Shown: positions 37,504 through 45,995 of the stretch, piece after piece
How positions within the stretch are numbered: position 1 is the first letter of the stretch
How the letters are laid out: each line of letters begins with the position of its first letter
The notes under the pieces: generated by a model
Databases searched by the model: none
Told to the model about the DNA's origin: nothing
The model's input: only the letters and a program-made list of their open reading frames with translations
Program-made: the position numbers and the translations under genes
From: Trichomonas vaginalis G3
Taxonomy: Eukaryota > Parabasalia > Trichomonadida > Trichomonadidae
NCBI RefSeq assembly: GCF_026262505.1
Contig: NC_067207.1
Coordinates: 28,674,082 to 28,738,081, forward strand
DNA: 64,000 bases
Direction of reading: 5' to 3'

Positions 37504-37619
37504 GTTAGTCAAAAAAATTTCAAGTTAGCAATTTGTAATATCTGTCCAAAACTTCTTCAACAGTATCGAACTCATCTTCATAATGCAAACCTAATCTTAT
37601 TGACTTGGTGCAGTTCTCA

Positions 37620-37793
37620 CTAACACAAATATAGCGCTTTGCGCTCGGCGCCTTTGACGCCTTTTTCTGTTCTCTTGACTGACATAACTAACTCATTTGT
37701 TTCATCAAACAGCAACAACCAAAGTTCATGACCTAATACATAACATTCATACTTTATATTTTTAGCTCTGAGTTCTCTTGTAAGCTGTTGCAT
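37620..37793 (-). CDS. Short Polinton A ORF containing hairpin sequence
   Basis: 57 codons from the ATG at 37793 (MQQLTRELRAKNIKYECYVL, then GHELWLLLFDETNELVMSVK). The last third is encoded by the GC-rich hairpins at 37633-37661. It overlaps the end of the next minus-strand gene. It may be a real small gene whose end was replaced by a hairpin repeat; support is weak. Confidence 0.35.
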   Translation of the reverse strand: MQQLTRELRAKNIKYECYVLGHELWLLLFDETNELVMSVKRTEKGVKGAERKALYLC

Positions 37794-38529
37794 TTAATAT
37801 TTTCTAAAAAGTCTACTTCAACAGTCATTCGCACTGGTGCCTTCAGTTCTACAGGCTCTCCTTGAAAGTCAACTAGTCTGAATTGCATGTCTTTCAAATT
37901 ATGAGGACTAATGCGAACCCATTTACCTAAATGAGTTGCTATGACAGGAACGTTTGGAATGAACATTGAATTTACTTCATAACAGAAAGACTTATATTCT
38001 ACTGAACCTTTACTATTAACTCCTGAAATACCTGTGACATTAGCTATTTTTGACTCAATGTATAAACAATTGCCATAACATACGTATGGAACAGATTTCA
38101 TCTCAATCGTTTTGTCAAACTTTTCAAAGGAAATGTCATATGGTATGCTCCCAAAGAAGTTGTACTCTATGACTCATTCGTGTTATCTTAAACTCCTTCA
38201 CATAACTGAACTTCAAAACTCCTGCAATAAGTTTAACATTCATTAAGTTTTCTTCGTTCTCCTTGTTTATTGTAGTATTTATGAGCGCATTTAACACTCC
38301 AGCTAATGTTTCCATCTTATATTCTACATTATTGTGAAATCTTATTTCCATGCTTCTTTCCATCTATTTCAAACTCCATGAAATCTGTTTCATCTGTTAT
38401 GACAAAAGTTGCGATAGTATTGAAGTCAACAACTCTGAAAGCAAGCGCTTCATTCTGAAGACCTAAGTTTGTTTGTAGCTTTACTGTTCCGTATTCGTTT
38501 GGGTCAGTACTTTGCAAATAGAACAACAT
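37754..38529 (-). pseudogene. Penton/fibre-base-like structural gene, broken
   Basis: A set of minus-strand beta-rich segments. The downstream part has NLKDMQFRLVDFQGEPVELK then RMTVEVDFL, a pattern found near the end of Polinton minor capsid and penton-like proteins. The upstream part starts MLFYLQSTDPNEYGTVKLQT. The gene is broken. It is divergent from the ORF at 38547 and likely a capsid vertex component. Confidence 0.5.
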
Positions 38530-38546
38530 TTTATTCTCATTAAAAT

Positions 38547-38720
38547 ATGACTATTGCTGCATATGCGTATGAAACAAATGAAGCAAGAAGAGCACATGAA
38601 CTAGTAAACGAAAACTCAACTTTAACCATTGAAGGCAATGATTTAGTCATTGACGATGGAAAAACTAAAAAGTCATTGATTTCGATACTTTTAACACTTA
38701 TGACCCATTCATTACAATAA
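38547..38720 (+). CDS. Short Polinton A ORF upstream of the fibre genes
   Basis: 57 codons (MTIAAYAYETNEARRAHELV onward, ending LLTLMTHSLQ). The N-terminal helix followed by NDLVIDDGKTKKSL resembles the start of some fibre-associated proteins, but I cannot assign it. It begins the plus-strand fibre cluster. Confidence 0.35.
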   Translation: MTIAAYAYETNEARRAHELVNENSTLTIEGNDLVIDDGKTKKSLISILLTLMTHSLQ

Positions 38721-38869
38721 GTAAAGTTCTATCATAAATGATGGAACGGTGCAATATATAAATTCTACAGTAGATGCCTCATTAGTGAAAGTACTGAATG
38801 TTCTCATTGAATTGTTAAAGAGCTTTCGATTTGACGACAACATTAAATGCCTAAAGAATTTAGTCATGA

Positions 38870-39254
38870 ATGAGAAAACAAATATTAGGAGTTGCTGGTA
38901 GCAGTAATGATGTACACCTTATGACATTAGAATATTATAACGAACATAAAGATGAACTGAAAGGAGAGAAGGGTGACACCGGACCACAAGGAATACAAGG
39001 ACCTCAAGGAATACAAGGACCTCAAGGAATACAAGGACCTCAAGGCGAAAAACGGTTTGGATGGAAAGGATGGAAAGGATGGAAAAACTGCTAAATCATG
39101 GATATGGGACCTTATAAATACTGGTTTAACAGCTGCTTCATATGGAGTTCTTCAATACCAAATCGGAAAGATATGGGCAGTACTTGGTGAAGAAGCTTTA
39201 GATGATGTTAAAAAATGCTTTGAACTTCATTTCAAATGGTTCGGATACTATTAA
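38870..39254 (+). pseudogene. Collagen-like fibre segment, broken
   Basis: Gly-X-Y repeats ([19 protein letters not shown], positions about 38970-39050) followed by [13 protein letters not shown] repeats and a hydrophobic helical end. Collagen-like stretches of this kind form triple-helical shafts in phage and virus fibres. The gene is broken and lies immediately before the large fibre gene. Confidence 0.7.
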
Positions 39255-39266
39255 AACTTTATCTGG

Positions 39267-41627
39267 TTGGATGCAAAAACAAGGAGTCAAATAGATACTG
39301 TAAGACGTATAGCAAACAATGCACGTACGGGATTGGATACTTTACGAAAAGCACAAAATACACTAAAGGAAGCAAATGATATTCTTGGCTCAGTATCAGA
39401 CATGCATGAAGATTGGCTTAAAGGTATTGACAAATCTTTAAAAAATCACAGTCAGTCTATTGCTGACTACAAGAAAAGTATAGATTTTTTACATAGTGCT
39501 ATGGACGTACATGATGGAAGCATAAGGAACTTACTTAATGCTAACAATAACTTACCAGGAACTATTAAAGCATTTATAAAGTCCTTTGTAAAACCCGGTG
39601 CTCTAACATTTAGGTCTTTGAGAGCAAGAGCATTGAAGTCAAGAGATGCAGAAACTCCAACAGAAACTCCAGAAGGAACTGAAACAACAGAAACTCCAGA
39701 AGAACCACCAAAACCAACAGCTAATGAAATATTGTTCGAATATTTTCCAAGGTACTCTGTTCTCATTGCATACATTCAAGAAATACTTAAGAAAGCAGAC
39801 TTGACTTTAGGAGATGATGAAAGTTCTGTATATCTTTCGTTCCAATTCCAAATAGCAGAACTTTTGAGACAGATATGCTTAATGTATGACAACATCTCTG
39901 ATTTCACAAGATATGACGACGACCATGACCCCGAACACGGTGAAGAAGAAGTTTTACAAACATCCATTAAGACAGGAAAGGTTTTAACTCAAAGTCTCAT
40001 TATTGACACCAAAGATGGCGAAGTGGACGTTCTTCAAGAGCTGAAGAAAAATACTTCTTCGGGAGGTGGTGGTAGGCATGAACTTGAAATAAATGAGATA
40101 GAAGAGAAATTAGCCGAAAAAGCAGATAAAAACCACGTTCATTATATAACTTCAGATGAACAGATTATAACGGACTACCATGGATATTTAACACAGCATG
40201 AAAAAGTGAAGACGGAAGATGTTAATGAAAGAAGATATAAATACATTCGTGCTAAAGGTTATGACATAAGCTGTACTGTACATTATGACACAGGTAAAGC
40301 GCTAGAAGCATTTAGTTATAACGATGAAATTTATGCCTCTACTTTCAATGTTAACGGTGTATTAGTTGAACCAAGATTTACTTTGAGAGTTAAGGCAAAA
40401 ATAACTTTTGAAGATGCTATTAAAAGTAGAGCCGACAAAGATGAACTTGACGCAACGAACAAAGTTTTGAAATCTCATAAACACAATATCTCCGATATAA
40501 ATGAACTTCAAGCTACATTAAATAGTAAAGCCGACAAAAATCATACACATAAATCCTTCACTACTGTTAGAGCAGACGACATAATATTGAACTATGATTT
40601 GGGTTCAAGTGCACCTTTAGAGAATCCGAGTACAAGCGTAAAAGATACTCTTAACAATTTAGATAAGAGTTGTAGGAATATCGAAGATCATGCCAGAAAC
40701 TTTGAAGCATATGAACTACCATCAATGTTAGACAGTAAAGCCGACAAAAATCATACACATAAATCCTTCACTACTGTTAGAGCAGACGACATAATATTGA
40801 ACTATGATTTGGGTTCAAGTGCACCTTTAGAGAATCCGAGTACAAGCGTAAAAGATACTCTTAACAATTTAGATAAGAGTTGTAGGAATATCGAAGATCA
40901 TGCCAGAAACTTTGAAGCATATGAACTACCATCAATGTTAGACAGTAAAGCCGACAAAAATCATACACATAAATCCTTCACTACTGTTAGAGCAGACGAC
41001 ATAATATTGAACTATGATTTGGGTTCAAGTGCACCTTTAGAGAATCCGAGTACAAGCGTAAAAGATACTCTTAACAATTTAGATAAGAGTTGTAGGAATA
41101 TCGAAGATCATGCCAGAAACTTTGAAGCATATGAACTACCCGCAATGCTAGACAAGAAAGCAGACAAAACAGAGCTTCAAACATTAAAGACTCAGATTCT
41201 TGAAACATTATATCCTATAGGCTCTATTTATACGTCAATGAACTCAACAAATCCTTCAAAAGTTTTAGGTTTTGGTGCGTGGGAACAGATTGTAGATAAA
41301 TTCTTATACTGTGCTAACTCTTCAAAGGAAACAGGAGGTTCAAAGAAAATTACTGAAGCAAACCTTCCACCGCACACTCATACAGGAACTACAAACTTTT
41401 CTGGTGACCATAGTCACTCATTAAGAGACCATCCATTATACAACTCAGAATATTATGCTGGCAATGATGTTTTATCTCCATCTTATAACAATTCAGCAAA
41501 AAAGACTTTTCGACCAACTGAACCAGGAGGAAATCATGTCCATACTTTCACAACAAATCCAACAGGCTCGGGTGCAGATTACATGCCACCATTTGTGACT
41601 GTATTTGCATGGTACCGCGTTCAATGA
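39267..41627 (+). CDS. Phage-type tail-fibre-like protein
   Basis: About 786 codons; the N-terminal limit is uncertain (frame opens with TTG). The N-terminal third is coiled coil (about 5-110) with a Thr/Pro/Glu-rich hinge (about 125-150). Residues about 420-629 are three near-identical 70-residue repeats beginning SKADKNHTHKSFTTVRADD. The C-terminus (about 650-786) is a phage collar/receptor-binding module: LYPIGSIYTSMNSTNPS, FGAWEQIVDKFLYC, TGGSKKITEANLPPHTHTG and a closing PPFVTVFAWYRVQ. It matches the C-terminal pattern of T4 gp10-like and many prophage fibre proteins. As part of Polinton A it is probably a trimeric host-attachment fibre. Confidence 0.82.
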   Translation: MDAKTRSQIDTVRRIANNARTGLDTLRKAQNTLKEANDILGSVSDMHEDWLKGIDKSLKNHSQSIADYKKSIDFLHSAMDVHDGSIRNLLNANNNLPGTIKAFIKSFVKPGALTFRSLRARALKSRDAETPTETPEGTETTETPEEPPKPTANEILFEYFPRYSVLIAYIQEILKKADLTLGDDESSVYLSFQFQIAELLRQICLMYDNISDFTRYDDDHDPEHGEEEVLQTSIKTGKVLTQSLIIDTKDGEVDVLQELKKNTSSGGGGRHELEINEIEEKLAEKADKNHVHYITSDEQIITDYHGYLTQHEKVKTEDVNERRYKYIRAKGYDISCTVHYDTGKALEAFSYNDEIYASTFNVNGVLVEPRFTLRVKAKITFEDAIKSRADKDELDATNKVLKSHKHNISDINELQATLNSKADKNHTHKSFTTVRADDIILNYDLGSSAPLENPSTSVKDTLNNLDKSCRNIEDHARNFEAYELPSMLDSKADKNHTHKSFTTVRADDIILNYDLGSSAPLENPSTSVKDTLNNLDKSCRNIEDHARNFEAYELPSMLDSKADKNHTHKSFTTVRADDIILNYDLGSSAPLENPSTSVKDTLNNLDKSCRNIEDHARNFEAYELPAMLDKKADKTELQTLKTQILETLYPIGSIYTSMNSTNPSKVLGFGAWEQIVDKFLYCANSSKETGGSKKITEANLPPHTHTGTTNFSGDHSHSLRDHPLYNSEYYAGNDVLSPSYNNSAKKTFRPTEPGGNHVHTFTTNPTGSGADYMPPFVTVFAWYRVQ
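40524..41153 (+). repeat. Three 210-bp coding repeats in the fibre gene
   Basis: Units start at 40524, 40734 and 40944 (period 210 bp, 70 codons) with almost no nucleotide differences except near the end of the last. The identity at the DNA level implies recent duplication or ongoing homogenisation, changing fibre length in whole-repeat steps. Confidence 0.93.
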
Positions 41628-41655
41628 ACGCGCTTGAGCCTGCTTTGCGGGCTTA
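41616..41655. terminator. Pair of GC-rich hairpins after the fibre gene
   Basis: CGCGTTCAATGAACGCG (41616-41632) overlaps the fibre stop codon and is followed by GCCTGC-TTT-GCGGGC. They lie between the fibre and integrase genes and may mark transcript ends; this is inference from position. Confidence 0.5.
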
Positions 41656-41687
41656 CCGTCTTGAATAAAATCTTTAACTTTACATAA

Positions 41688-42773
41688 ATGAGCTTGAAAG
41701 AAGTATTCGAACAACATCCATGGAGGTCTTTTAAGAAATTCAATGAAGCTGCAAAGAGTTCGGGATTTACTAACAGAGCTGAAGTGAAAAGGTTCTTTGA
41801 CAAAAATGTTGTACATCAAACAAAAATAAATCCTTACGACTACTTTTTACCAATTTACTCCAACACTCCTGACGCATACCAATTTGACACTCTCATTCAA
41901 AGCAGAAAAGGAGGACATAAACCATTCCTCATCTTCATTAATGTTAACACTCGCAAAGCTTTTGCGTATATAATGAGAAATAAAGGAACTCATGAAGTGT
42001 TAAGAGTTTTACAAAAGTTTGTAGCAGAACATAGCCCAAGTATTTTAACATCAGACCAAGACGGTGCATACCTCAGCAACGAAATCACAGAATTTCTCAT
42101 TAAGCATAACATAACTCACTACACTACTGAAGACCATAACCATAACATACTCGGTATCATTAACCGCTTCATAAGGACTCTCAGAGATTTAAATCAAGAG
42201 CGAGACTTTACCGAAGAAACAATGAAACATTTCATCGAAGTTTACAATTCCTCAACACATTCTACAACAGGACATACACCAAATTCAATGACACAACAAC
42301 AAGAAGAAAAGTATATACAAAAGAAACGAAGTCAAACACAAAATATCAGAAATTCAACACAATTTACTCTCATTCCTGGAACAAAAGTTCGTGTAGTTCT
42401 TGACGACAAACCGTTGACAAAGAAACGTTTAAGGTTAAGTCGAAATTATTATATCGTAGACTCTACGCAAGGTAATGGATATCTTATAAAAGCTGCTGAC
42501 GACTCCATAGCATTTTACCCTCGTCATAAATTAGTCGAAAGTAGTAATGGCAAACTTGCTGAAACCATTGACGAAGCAAAGCGAGGAGTGGTTATTGAAA
42601 TACTTGACTACAACATAAACGATGACACTTATAAAGTAAGATATGAAGGAGGCGTTGAAGATGTTATACCATCTAAGAACTTGAGAGAATCTAAACCAAC
42701 TCATCTGGGACCATTAGAGCGGGAGTACTGGAAAGATAAAAACATGCCAGAAAGAATAAGAAAATTCTTCTAA
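41688..42773 (+). CDS. Retroviral-type (rve) integrase of Polinton A
   Basis: 361 residues. An N-terminal helical region (1-45) precedes the RNase H-like core (about 60-190) with YQFDTLIQS, LTSDQDGAYLS and NHNILGIINRFIRTLRDLN in the order of Polinton integrases. The C-terminal part (about 225-335) has SH3/Tudor-like strands (TKVRVVLDDKP; VIEILDYNINDDTYKVRYEGG) that resemble the chromo/Tudor-type tails of Maverick integrases. It joins element ends to host DNA, giving the 6-bp duplication. One uninterrupted frame. Confidence 0.88.
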   Translation: MSLKEVFEQHPWRSFKKFNEAAKSSGFTNRAEVKRFFDKNVVHQTKINPYDYFLPIYSNTPDAYQFDTLIQSRKGGHKPFLIFINVNTRKAFAYIMRNKGTHEVLRVLQKFVAEHSPSILTSDQDGAYLSNEITEFLIKHNITHYTTEDHNHNILGIINRFIRTLRDLNQERDFTEETMKHFIEVYNSSTHSTTGHTPNSMTQQQEEKYIQKKRSQTQNIRNSTQFTLIPGTKVRVVLDDKPLTKKRLRLSRNYYIVDSTQGNGYLIKAADDSIAFYPRHKLVESSNGKLAETIDEAKRGVVIEILDYNINDDTYKVRYEGGVEDVIPSKNLRESKPTHLGPLEREYWKDKNMPERIRKFF

Positions 42774-42819
42774 ACTTTTTCGTTGGATGTAAATCAGACA
42801 AAAATATATTATAGGTGAA

Positions 42820-42865
42820 GAGGTGAGATTTCACCTGTTTTCTCACCTGTTTTTTCACCTCTTGA
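42820..42865. terminator. GAGGTGA/TCACCT hairpin after the integrase
   Basis: GAGGTGAGATTTCACCTG with further CTCACCTG and TTCACCTC repeats lies about 45-90 bp after the integrase stop. It belongs to a family found after 43908, 45891 and 54918, which suggests a transcript-end or processing signal. Confidence 0.5.
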
Positions 42866-42889
42866 ATTTTCGTGAATTTCCTTAAGATA

Positions 42890-42942
42890 GAAAAAATAAA
42901 GTTAGTTTTATTTTTATTTATTTTTTATTTTGTATAAAAGAT
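42890..42942 (+). promoter_or_regulatory. Polinton A promoter block upstream of 42943
   Basis: AAAAAATAAAGTTAGTTTTA and a following T-rich tract ending TTTTTTATTTTGTATAAAAGA lie directly before the start codon. The same block recurs before 45031 (44970-45030), showing a shared promoter type. Confidence 0.65.
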
Positions 42943-43908
42943 ATGATTTCAACAATCGGCACAACAACAATTCAAGCCGCGAACGGCGGGACTCTGTCCA
43001 CAACAACTTCACCAAACTCGTTAGTCATGAATCCAACATCTATGTTAGTAGAGATGGAAAGCTTCATTCCTTCTTCATTTACTTTCGAAACAGAAATACA
43101 AAAAATTAAGCAGGAACTTTTAACAAGTAATTTAGACTGTAGTGCGAAAGATGAAACAAATGAACAGTATCTTTATGAAATGGAGGACCTCATCGACCAT
43201 TTACCTAAACTACCTGAAATTCAGCATCAAAAACTAACTATTCCTGAATTCGACGAAATTGAAGTCAAAGCAACTGACTCAGTAGAAATAAAGAAGTTCA
43301 TACGTAAAGTAAATTATGAATTCCTTGGTTTTCATTGCAACCATAAAGTTATGGACAAAGATTGCGATATGGTATATAAGAATGTTTCTGACATATATAA
43401 ATCTGAAGAATTTAAGACCTACGACAACTTTGTTTCGTTAGTTGCTGAATGTGTTTGGGAAATAAGAGATAAAGATAGAAGAGGCAAAGTATGGAACGAA
43501 CAACTAAGACCCGCTATGTTTGAGATGAAGAGAGCAATTGACGCTTTAGTTGTTCTAGCAGGTCAAATTTCAATGTATAATGCAAAAATGAACCCACAAT
43601 GTTCAAAATGTAAAGCAGCAATAAGGAAATATAACTACTCCGTCAAAGAGATAGAAAGAATGCGAAACGACTATGCAGACTTAAAGAAAGAAGCAGAAAA
43701 GCCAGCAGAAGATAAAATGGACATGTTAGCATTTCTGAACAAAAACTATCCAACAGTAGAAGATTTCCTTCTATCTGACGTCAAGAAGAAATATAAAGAG
43801 ACTTTCGGCATTGTTAAAACTTTTGATATCCTCAGCGAAGAAATAGAAGCTACAAAACTGTTTAGGATTTCAAATATACATCGTACAATTCATGTAAAAC
43901 GCTTGTGA
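42943..43908 (+). CDS. Polinton A protein, unknown (321 aa)
   Basis: 321 residues, unrecognised. The N-terminus is Thr/Ser-rich (GTTTIQAANGGTLSTTTSPNS). The rest is helical and charged, with a CxxC pair in NPQCSKCKAAIRKY (about 222-230) and HCNHKVMDKDC earlier, which could bind zinc. A coiled-coil-like stretch (VKEIERMRNDYADLKKEAEK) follows. The gene has the shared promoter block and an uninterrupted frame between the integrase and KilA-N genes. It may be a regulatory or DNA-associated protein. Confidence 0.6.
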   Translation: MISTIGTTTIQAANGGTLSTTTSPNSLVMNPTSMLVEMESFIPSSFTFETEIQKIKQELLTSNLDCSAKDETNEQYLYEMEDLIDHLPKLPEIQHQKLTIPEFDEIEVKATDSVEIKKFIRKVNYEFLGFHCNHKVMDKDCDMVYKNVSDIYKSEEFKTYDNFVSLVAECVWEIRDKDRRGKVWNEQLRPAMFEMKRAIDALVVLAGQISMYNAKMNPQCSKCKAAIRKYNYSVKEIERMRNDYADLKKEAEKPAEDKMDMLAFLNKNYPTVEDFLLSDVKKKYKETFGIVKTFDILSEEIEATKLFRISNIHRTIHVKRL

Positions 43909-43917
43909 AAAAAAGAG

Positions 43918-44215
43918 GTGAAAAATTAGGTGAAAAAAGAGGTGAAATCTCACCTCTTCACCTAAATTATATTTTTGGTCATTTACACTCATTTACGAAG
44001 AAGTCATGACAAAGCATTTACGATGAAATCTTGACAAGGCATTTACGAAGAAGTTATGACAAAGCATTTACGAAGAAGTTATGACAAAGCATTTACGAAG
44101 AAGTTATGACAAAGCATTTACGAAGAAGTTATGACAAAGTCATGAGGGTGAAAAATTAGGTGAAAAAAGAGGTGAAATCTCACCTCTTCACCTAAATTAT
44201 ATTTTTGGTCAAAGC
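43918..44215. repeat. Hairpin duplication enclosing 25-bp tandem repeats
   Basis: A block of about 64 bp (TTAGGTGAAAAAAGAGGTGA, then AATCTCACCTCTTCACC and AAATTATATTTTTGGTCA) occurs at about 43925-43982 and again at about 44156-44213. Between them, six or so units of the type CATTTACGAAGAAGTTATGA-CAAAG are repeated. The blocks can form a two-step hairpin (AGGTGAA/TTCACCT outside, GAGGTGA/TCACCTC inside). Confidence 0.8.
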
Positions 44216-44437
44216 TTCCACGAGAGAAAAGATTCCTCATTTGCTAAGGATTCCAAAAATGAAAAAATCGTTGATTTCGGCTGAGAAAAAACGGCAAAAA
44301 CCCTTCTTCCACGGGAACAAAGAAATAAAGAAGAAATAAAGTAAATTTTTTATTTATTCCCGTGGAAGATAGAGCACTTTTATGACACTTTTTATTCACG
44401 ACAAACAAGACAAATAAAGAAAATAAGAAAATACGGC

Positions 44438-44518
44438 GCTGTCGCGGTTCGAACCACAGACCCTGACCCCTCCATAACACCACCTTAGACCACTGTGCTA
44501 CGTAGCCTGTCGACATAA
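44438..44518 (-). other. tRNA-like relic with A and B boxes
   Basis: On the minus strand the sequence TAGCACAGTGGTCTAAGG fits an A box of Leu/Ser-type tRNAs, and GGTTCGAACC about 40 bp further is a perfect B box. The acceptor, anticodon and T stems do not pair well, so it is not a functional tRNA. It could be a tRNA pseudogene, a SINE head or a pol III promoter. It sits within the 300-bp gene-free gap of Polinton A. Confidence 0.45.
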
Positions 44519-44548
44519 GATTTTATAAATTGCATATTTGACGTAAAT

Positions 44549-44923
44549 TTATTTCCATCTGGCTTCCCACTGCATAAGATATTCATACGTGTTTGTAAGA
44601 CATTCATTAAACTTCTTTTCTATTGCATCTAATCTTGCGTTATTTTTTTCAATAACTTGTCTGTATTCTTCATCATCTCCAGCAGTGTTTGGGTCTTCAC
44701 GTTTAAAATATTCATTGTTAACCAATTTTTTATCTACAAATTTTATTAGTGTTTGATTCACTTCGTTATGATAACGGTCATATTCTTTCAATACGTAAGT
44801 GAAGACAAAATGCGTCGTACCTTCAATCTTAAAGCTTAAAGAACTTTCAACACAGTTTTGAGGGTCTGTCAGTGCGTCAATGAGATAGTATTCGAAGTCA
44901 GTCAATAATCTTTTTAAAGTCAT
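44549..44923 (-). CDS. Polinton A protein, unknown (124 aa)
   Basis: 124 residues, helical and acidic. The N-terminal part is LKRLLTDFEYYLIDALTD then SLSFKIEGTTHFVFTYVLKEYD; the C-terminus is coiled coil (YRQVIEKNNARLDAIEKKFN). It has a TATCCTGTATG promoter box shared with the divergent KilA-N gene. Function unknown. Confidence 0.55.
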   Translation of the reverse strand: MTLKRLLTDFEYYLIDALTDPQNCVESSLSFKIEGTTHFVFTYVLKEYDRYHNEVNQTLIKFVDKKLVNNEYFKREDPNTAGDDEEYRQVIEKNNARLDAIEKKFNECLTNTYEYLMQWEARWK

Positions 44924-44931
44924 TTCATACA

Positions 44932-45030
44932 GGATAAAATTTAATGTTGTGAAGAAATAGTGTTTATCTCAAAAAAAATAAAGTTAGTTTTTATTTTATT
45001 TATTTTTTTATCCTGTATGTAAAGACAGAT
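44932..45030. promoter_or_regulatory. Divergent promoter with TTTTTATCC boxes
   Basis: TTTTTTATCCTGTATG lies before the KilA-N start (from 45004), and the inverted CATACAGGATAAAA (44927-44940) lies before the minus-strand gene at 44923. The two identical TATCCTGTAT motifs sit 8-20 bp from the start codons. Confidence 0.65.
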
Positions 45031-45891
45031 ATGTCAACATTAGAGAACACAACAACTGCTATCGTTCATGAAGTCATAAATGAAGAATACGAATACATAC
45101 AGTATAACAAACAATTGAGACTCATTCGTTCTGTCAAAGACGACATGTACCAAATGCAAAGTATTTTGACGGCTTGTTTTGCTCCAGATACTAAGCTTCC
45201 TAAAGACTGGTTTAGGAACCAAAGCACCATAGAACTATTAAGTGAAGCACAGCGAGACGTACTTTTTTCTGAAAACAGTGAAGAACAGCGAGTAGGTAAA
45301 AAATCCCAGTCGCCAAAACTCTATGAAAACCGTGAAAAATTGCCAAACGGTTTGAGAGGATATTATGTTCATAGACTTTTAGTAAATGCAGTTGCAATGT
45401 GGGCTTCACCACGTTATGCTTGGAATATTTACAAACTTCTTGACGAACTTCACAGACAAGAACGTGGAGAGATGGAAAAGAAACTTCAAGCAAAAGATGA
45501 AGTCATTGAATCCAAAGACAAAAGCATACAGAAAAGAATACCGCGTTCAGTACCAAAAGGAAAGGAAAAGAACTATAAGTATATGATTTATACTGAAGAG
45601 TTGGAGAATGAAGAAGACAGAGATATGGTTATGTTGCATTTAGTCAGAAGAAACAACAAAAGCTTTTACGACCTTGCTAAAATATATAAATCTGACAGAA
45701 ACTGGTTCTATCGTGAAAACTTACCGATTTCAATGACACCGAATGAGCAAATAAAAGAAATTGTCAAAAATACTCTTCCTCAAACACACTATGACATCAA
45801 AGGTTGCACAATACTTACCTTCAAAGAAGACTTACCATTACTGAAGGAAAAAATAACAGAATATTTCGATAACTTCAAAGAGGAAGAATGA
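45031..45891 (+). CDS. KilA-N domain protein
   Basis: 286 residues. The KilA-N domain (about 25-145) shows LPKDWFRNQSTIELLSE, LPNGLRGYYVHRLLVNAVAMWASPRYAWNIYKLLDE, the canonical DNA-binding fold of poxvirus, iridovirus and phage KilA-N proteins. A charged coil (about 146-172) follows, then a C-terminal domain (YKYMIYTEELENEEDRDMVM onward, about 187-286) like the DUF3627-type partner domain found with viral KilA-N. It is probably a DNA-binding regulator of the element. The frame is open and the promoter box is shared with other Polinton A genes. Confidence 0.88.
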   Translation: MSTLENTTTAIVHEVINEEYEYIQYNKQLRLIRSVKDDMYQMQSILTACFAPDTKLPKDWFRNQSTIELLSEAQRDVLFSENSEEQRVGKKSQSPKLYENREKLPNGLRGYYVHRLLVNAVAMWASPRYAWNIYKLLDELHRQERGEMEKKLQAKDEVIESKDKSIQKRIPRSVPKGKEKNYKYMIYTEELENEEDRDMVMLHLVRRNNKSFYDLAKIYKSDRNWFYRENLPISMTPNEQIKEIVKNTLPQTHYDIKGCTILTFKEDLPLLKEKITEYFDNFKEEE

Positions 45892-45995
45892 AGTCACGAC
45901 AACATTAACGAAGAAGTCACGACAACATTAACGAAGAGAGAATGAGGTGAAAAAACAGGTGAAATCTCACCTCTTCACCAAAAATATATTTTTGG
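45892..45995. terminator. GAGGTGA-type hairpin between convergent genes
   Basis: Short GAAGTCACGACAACATTAAC direct repeats (45892-45935) lead into AGGTGAAAAAACAGGTGA and AATCTCACCTCTTCACC (45941-45978), a two-step hairpin followed by TATTTTTGG. It lies between the convergent KilA-N gene and the gene at 45996. Confidence 0.55.

Noticed and set aside
44244-44516. 90-codon minus-strand frame (MSTGYVAQWSKVVLW onward)
   Set aside because: The N-terminal part is a translation of the tRNA-like sequence, a common source of spurious proteins; no other support.
44438-44518. Functional tRNA-Leu or tRNA-Ser gene
   Set aside because: A and B boxes fit, but acceptor, anticodon and T stems cannot be paired convincingly, so it is listed only as a tRNA-like relic.
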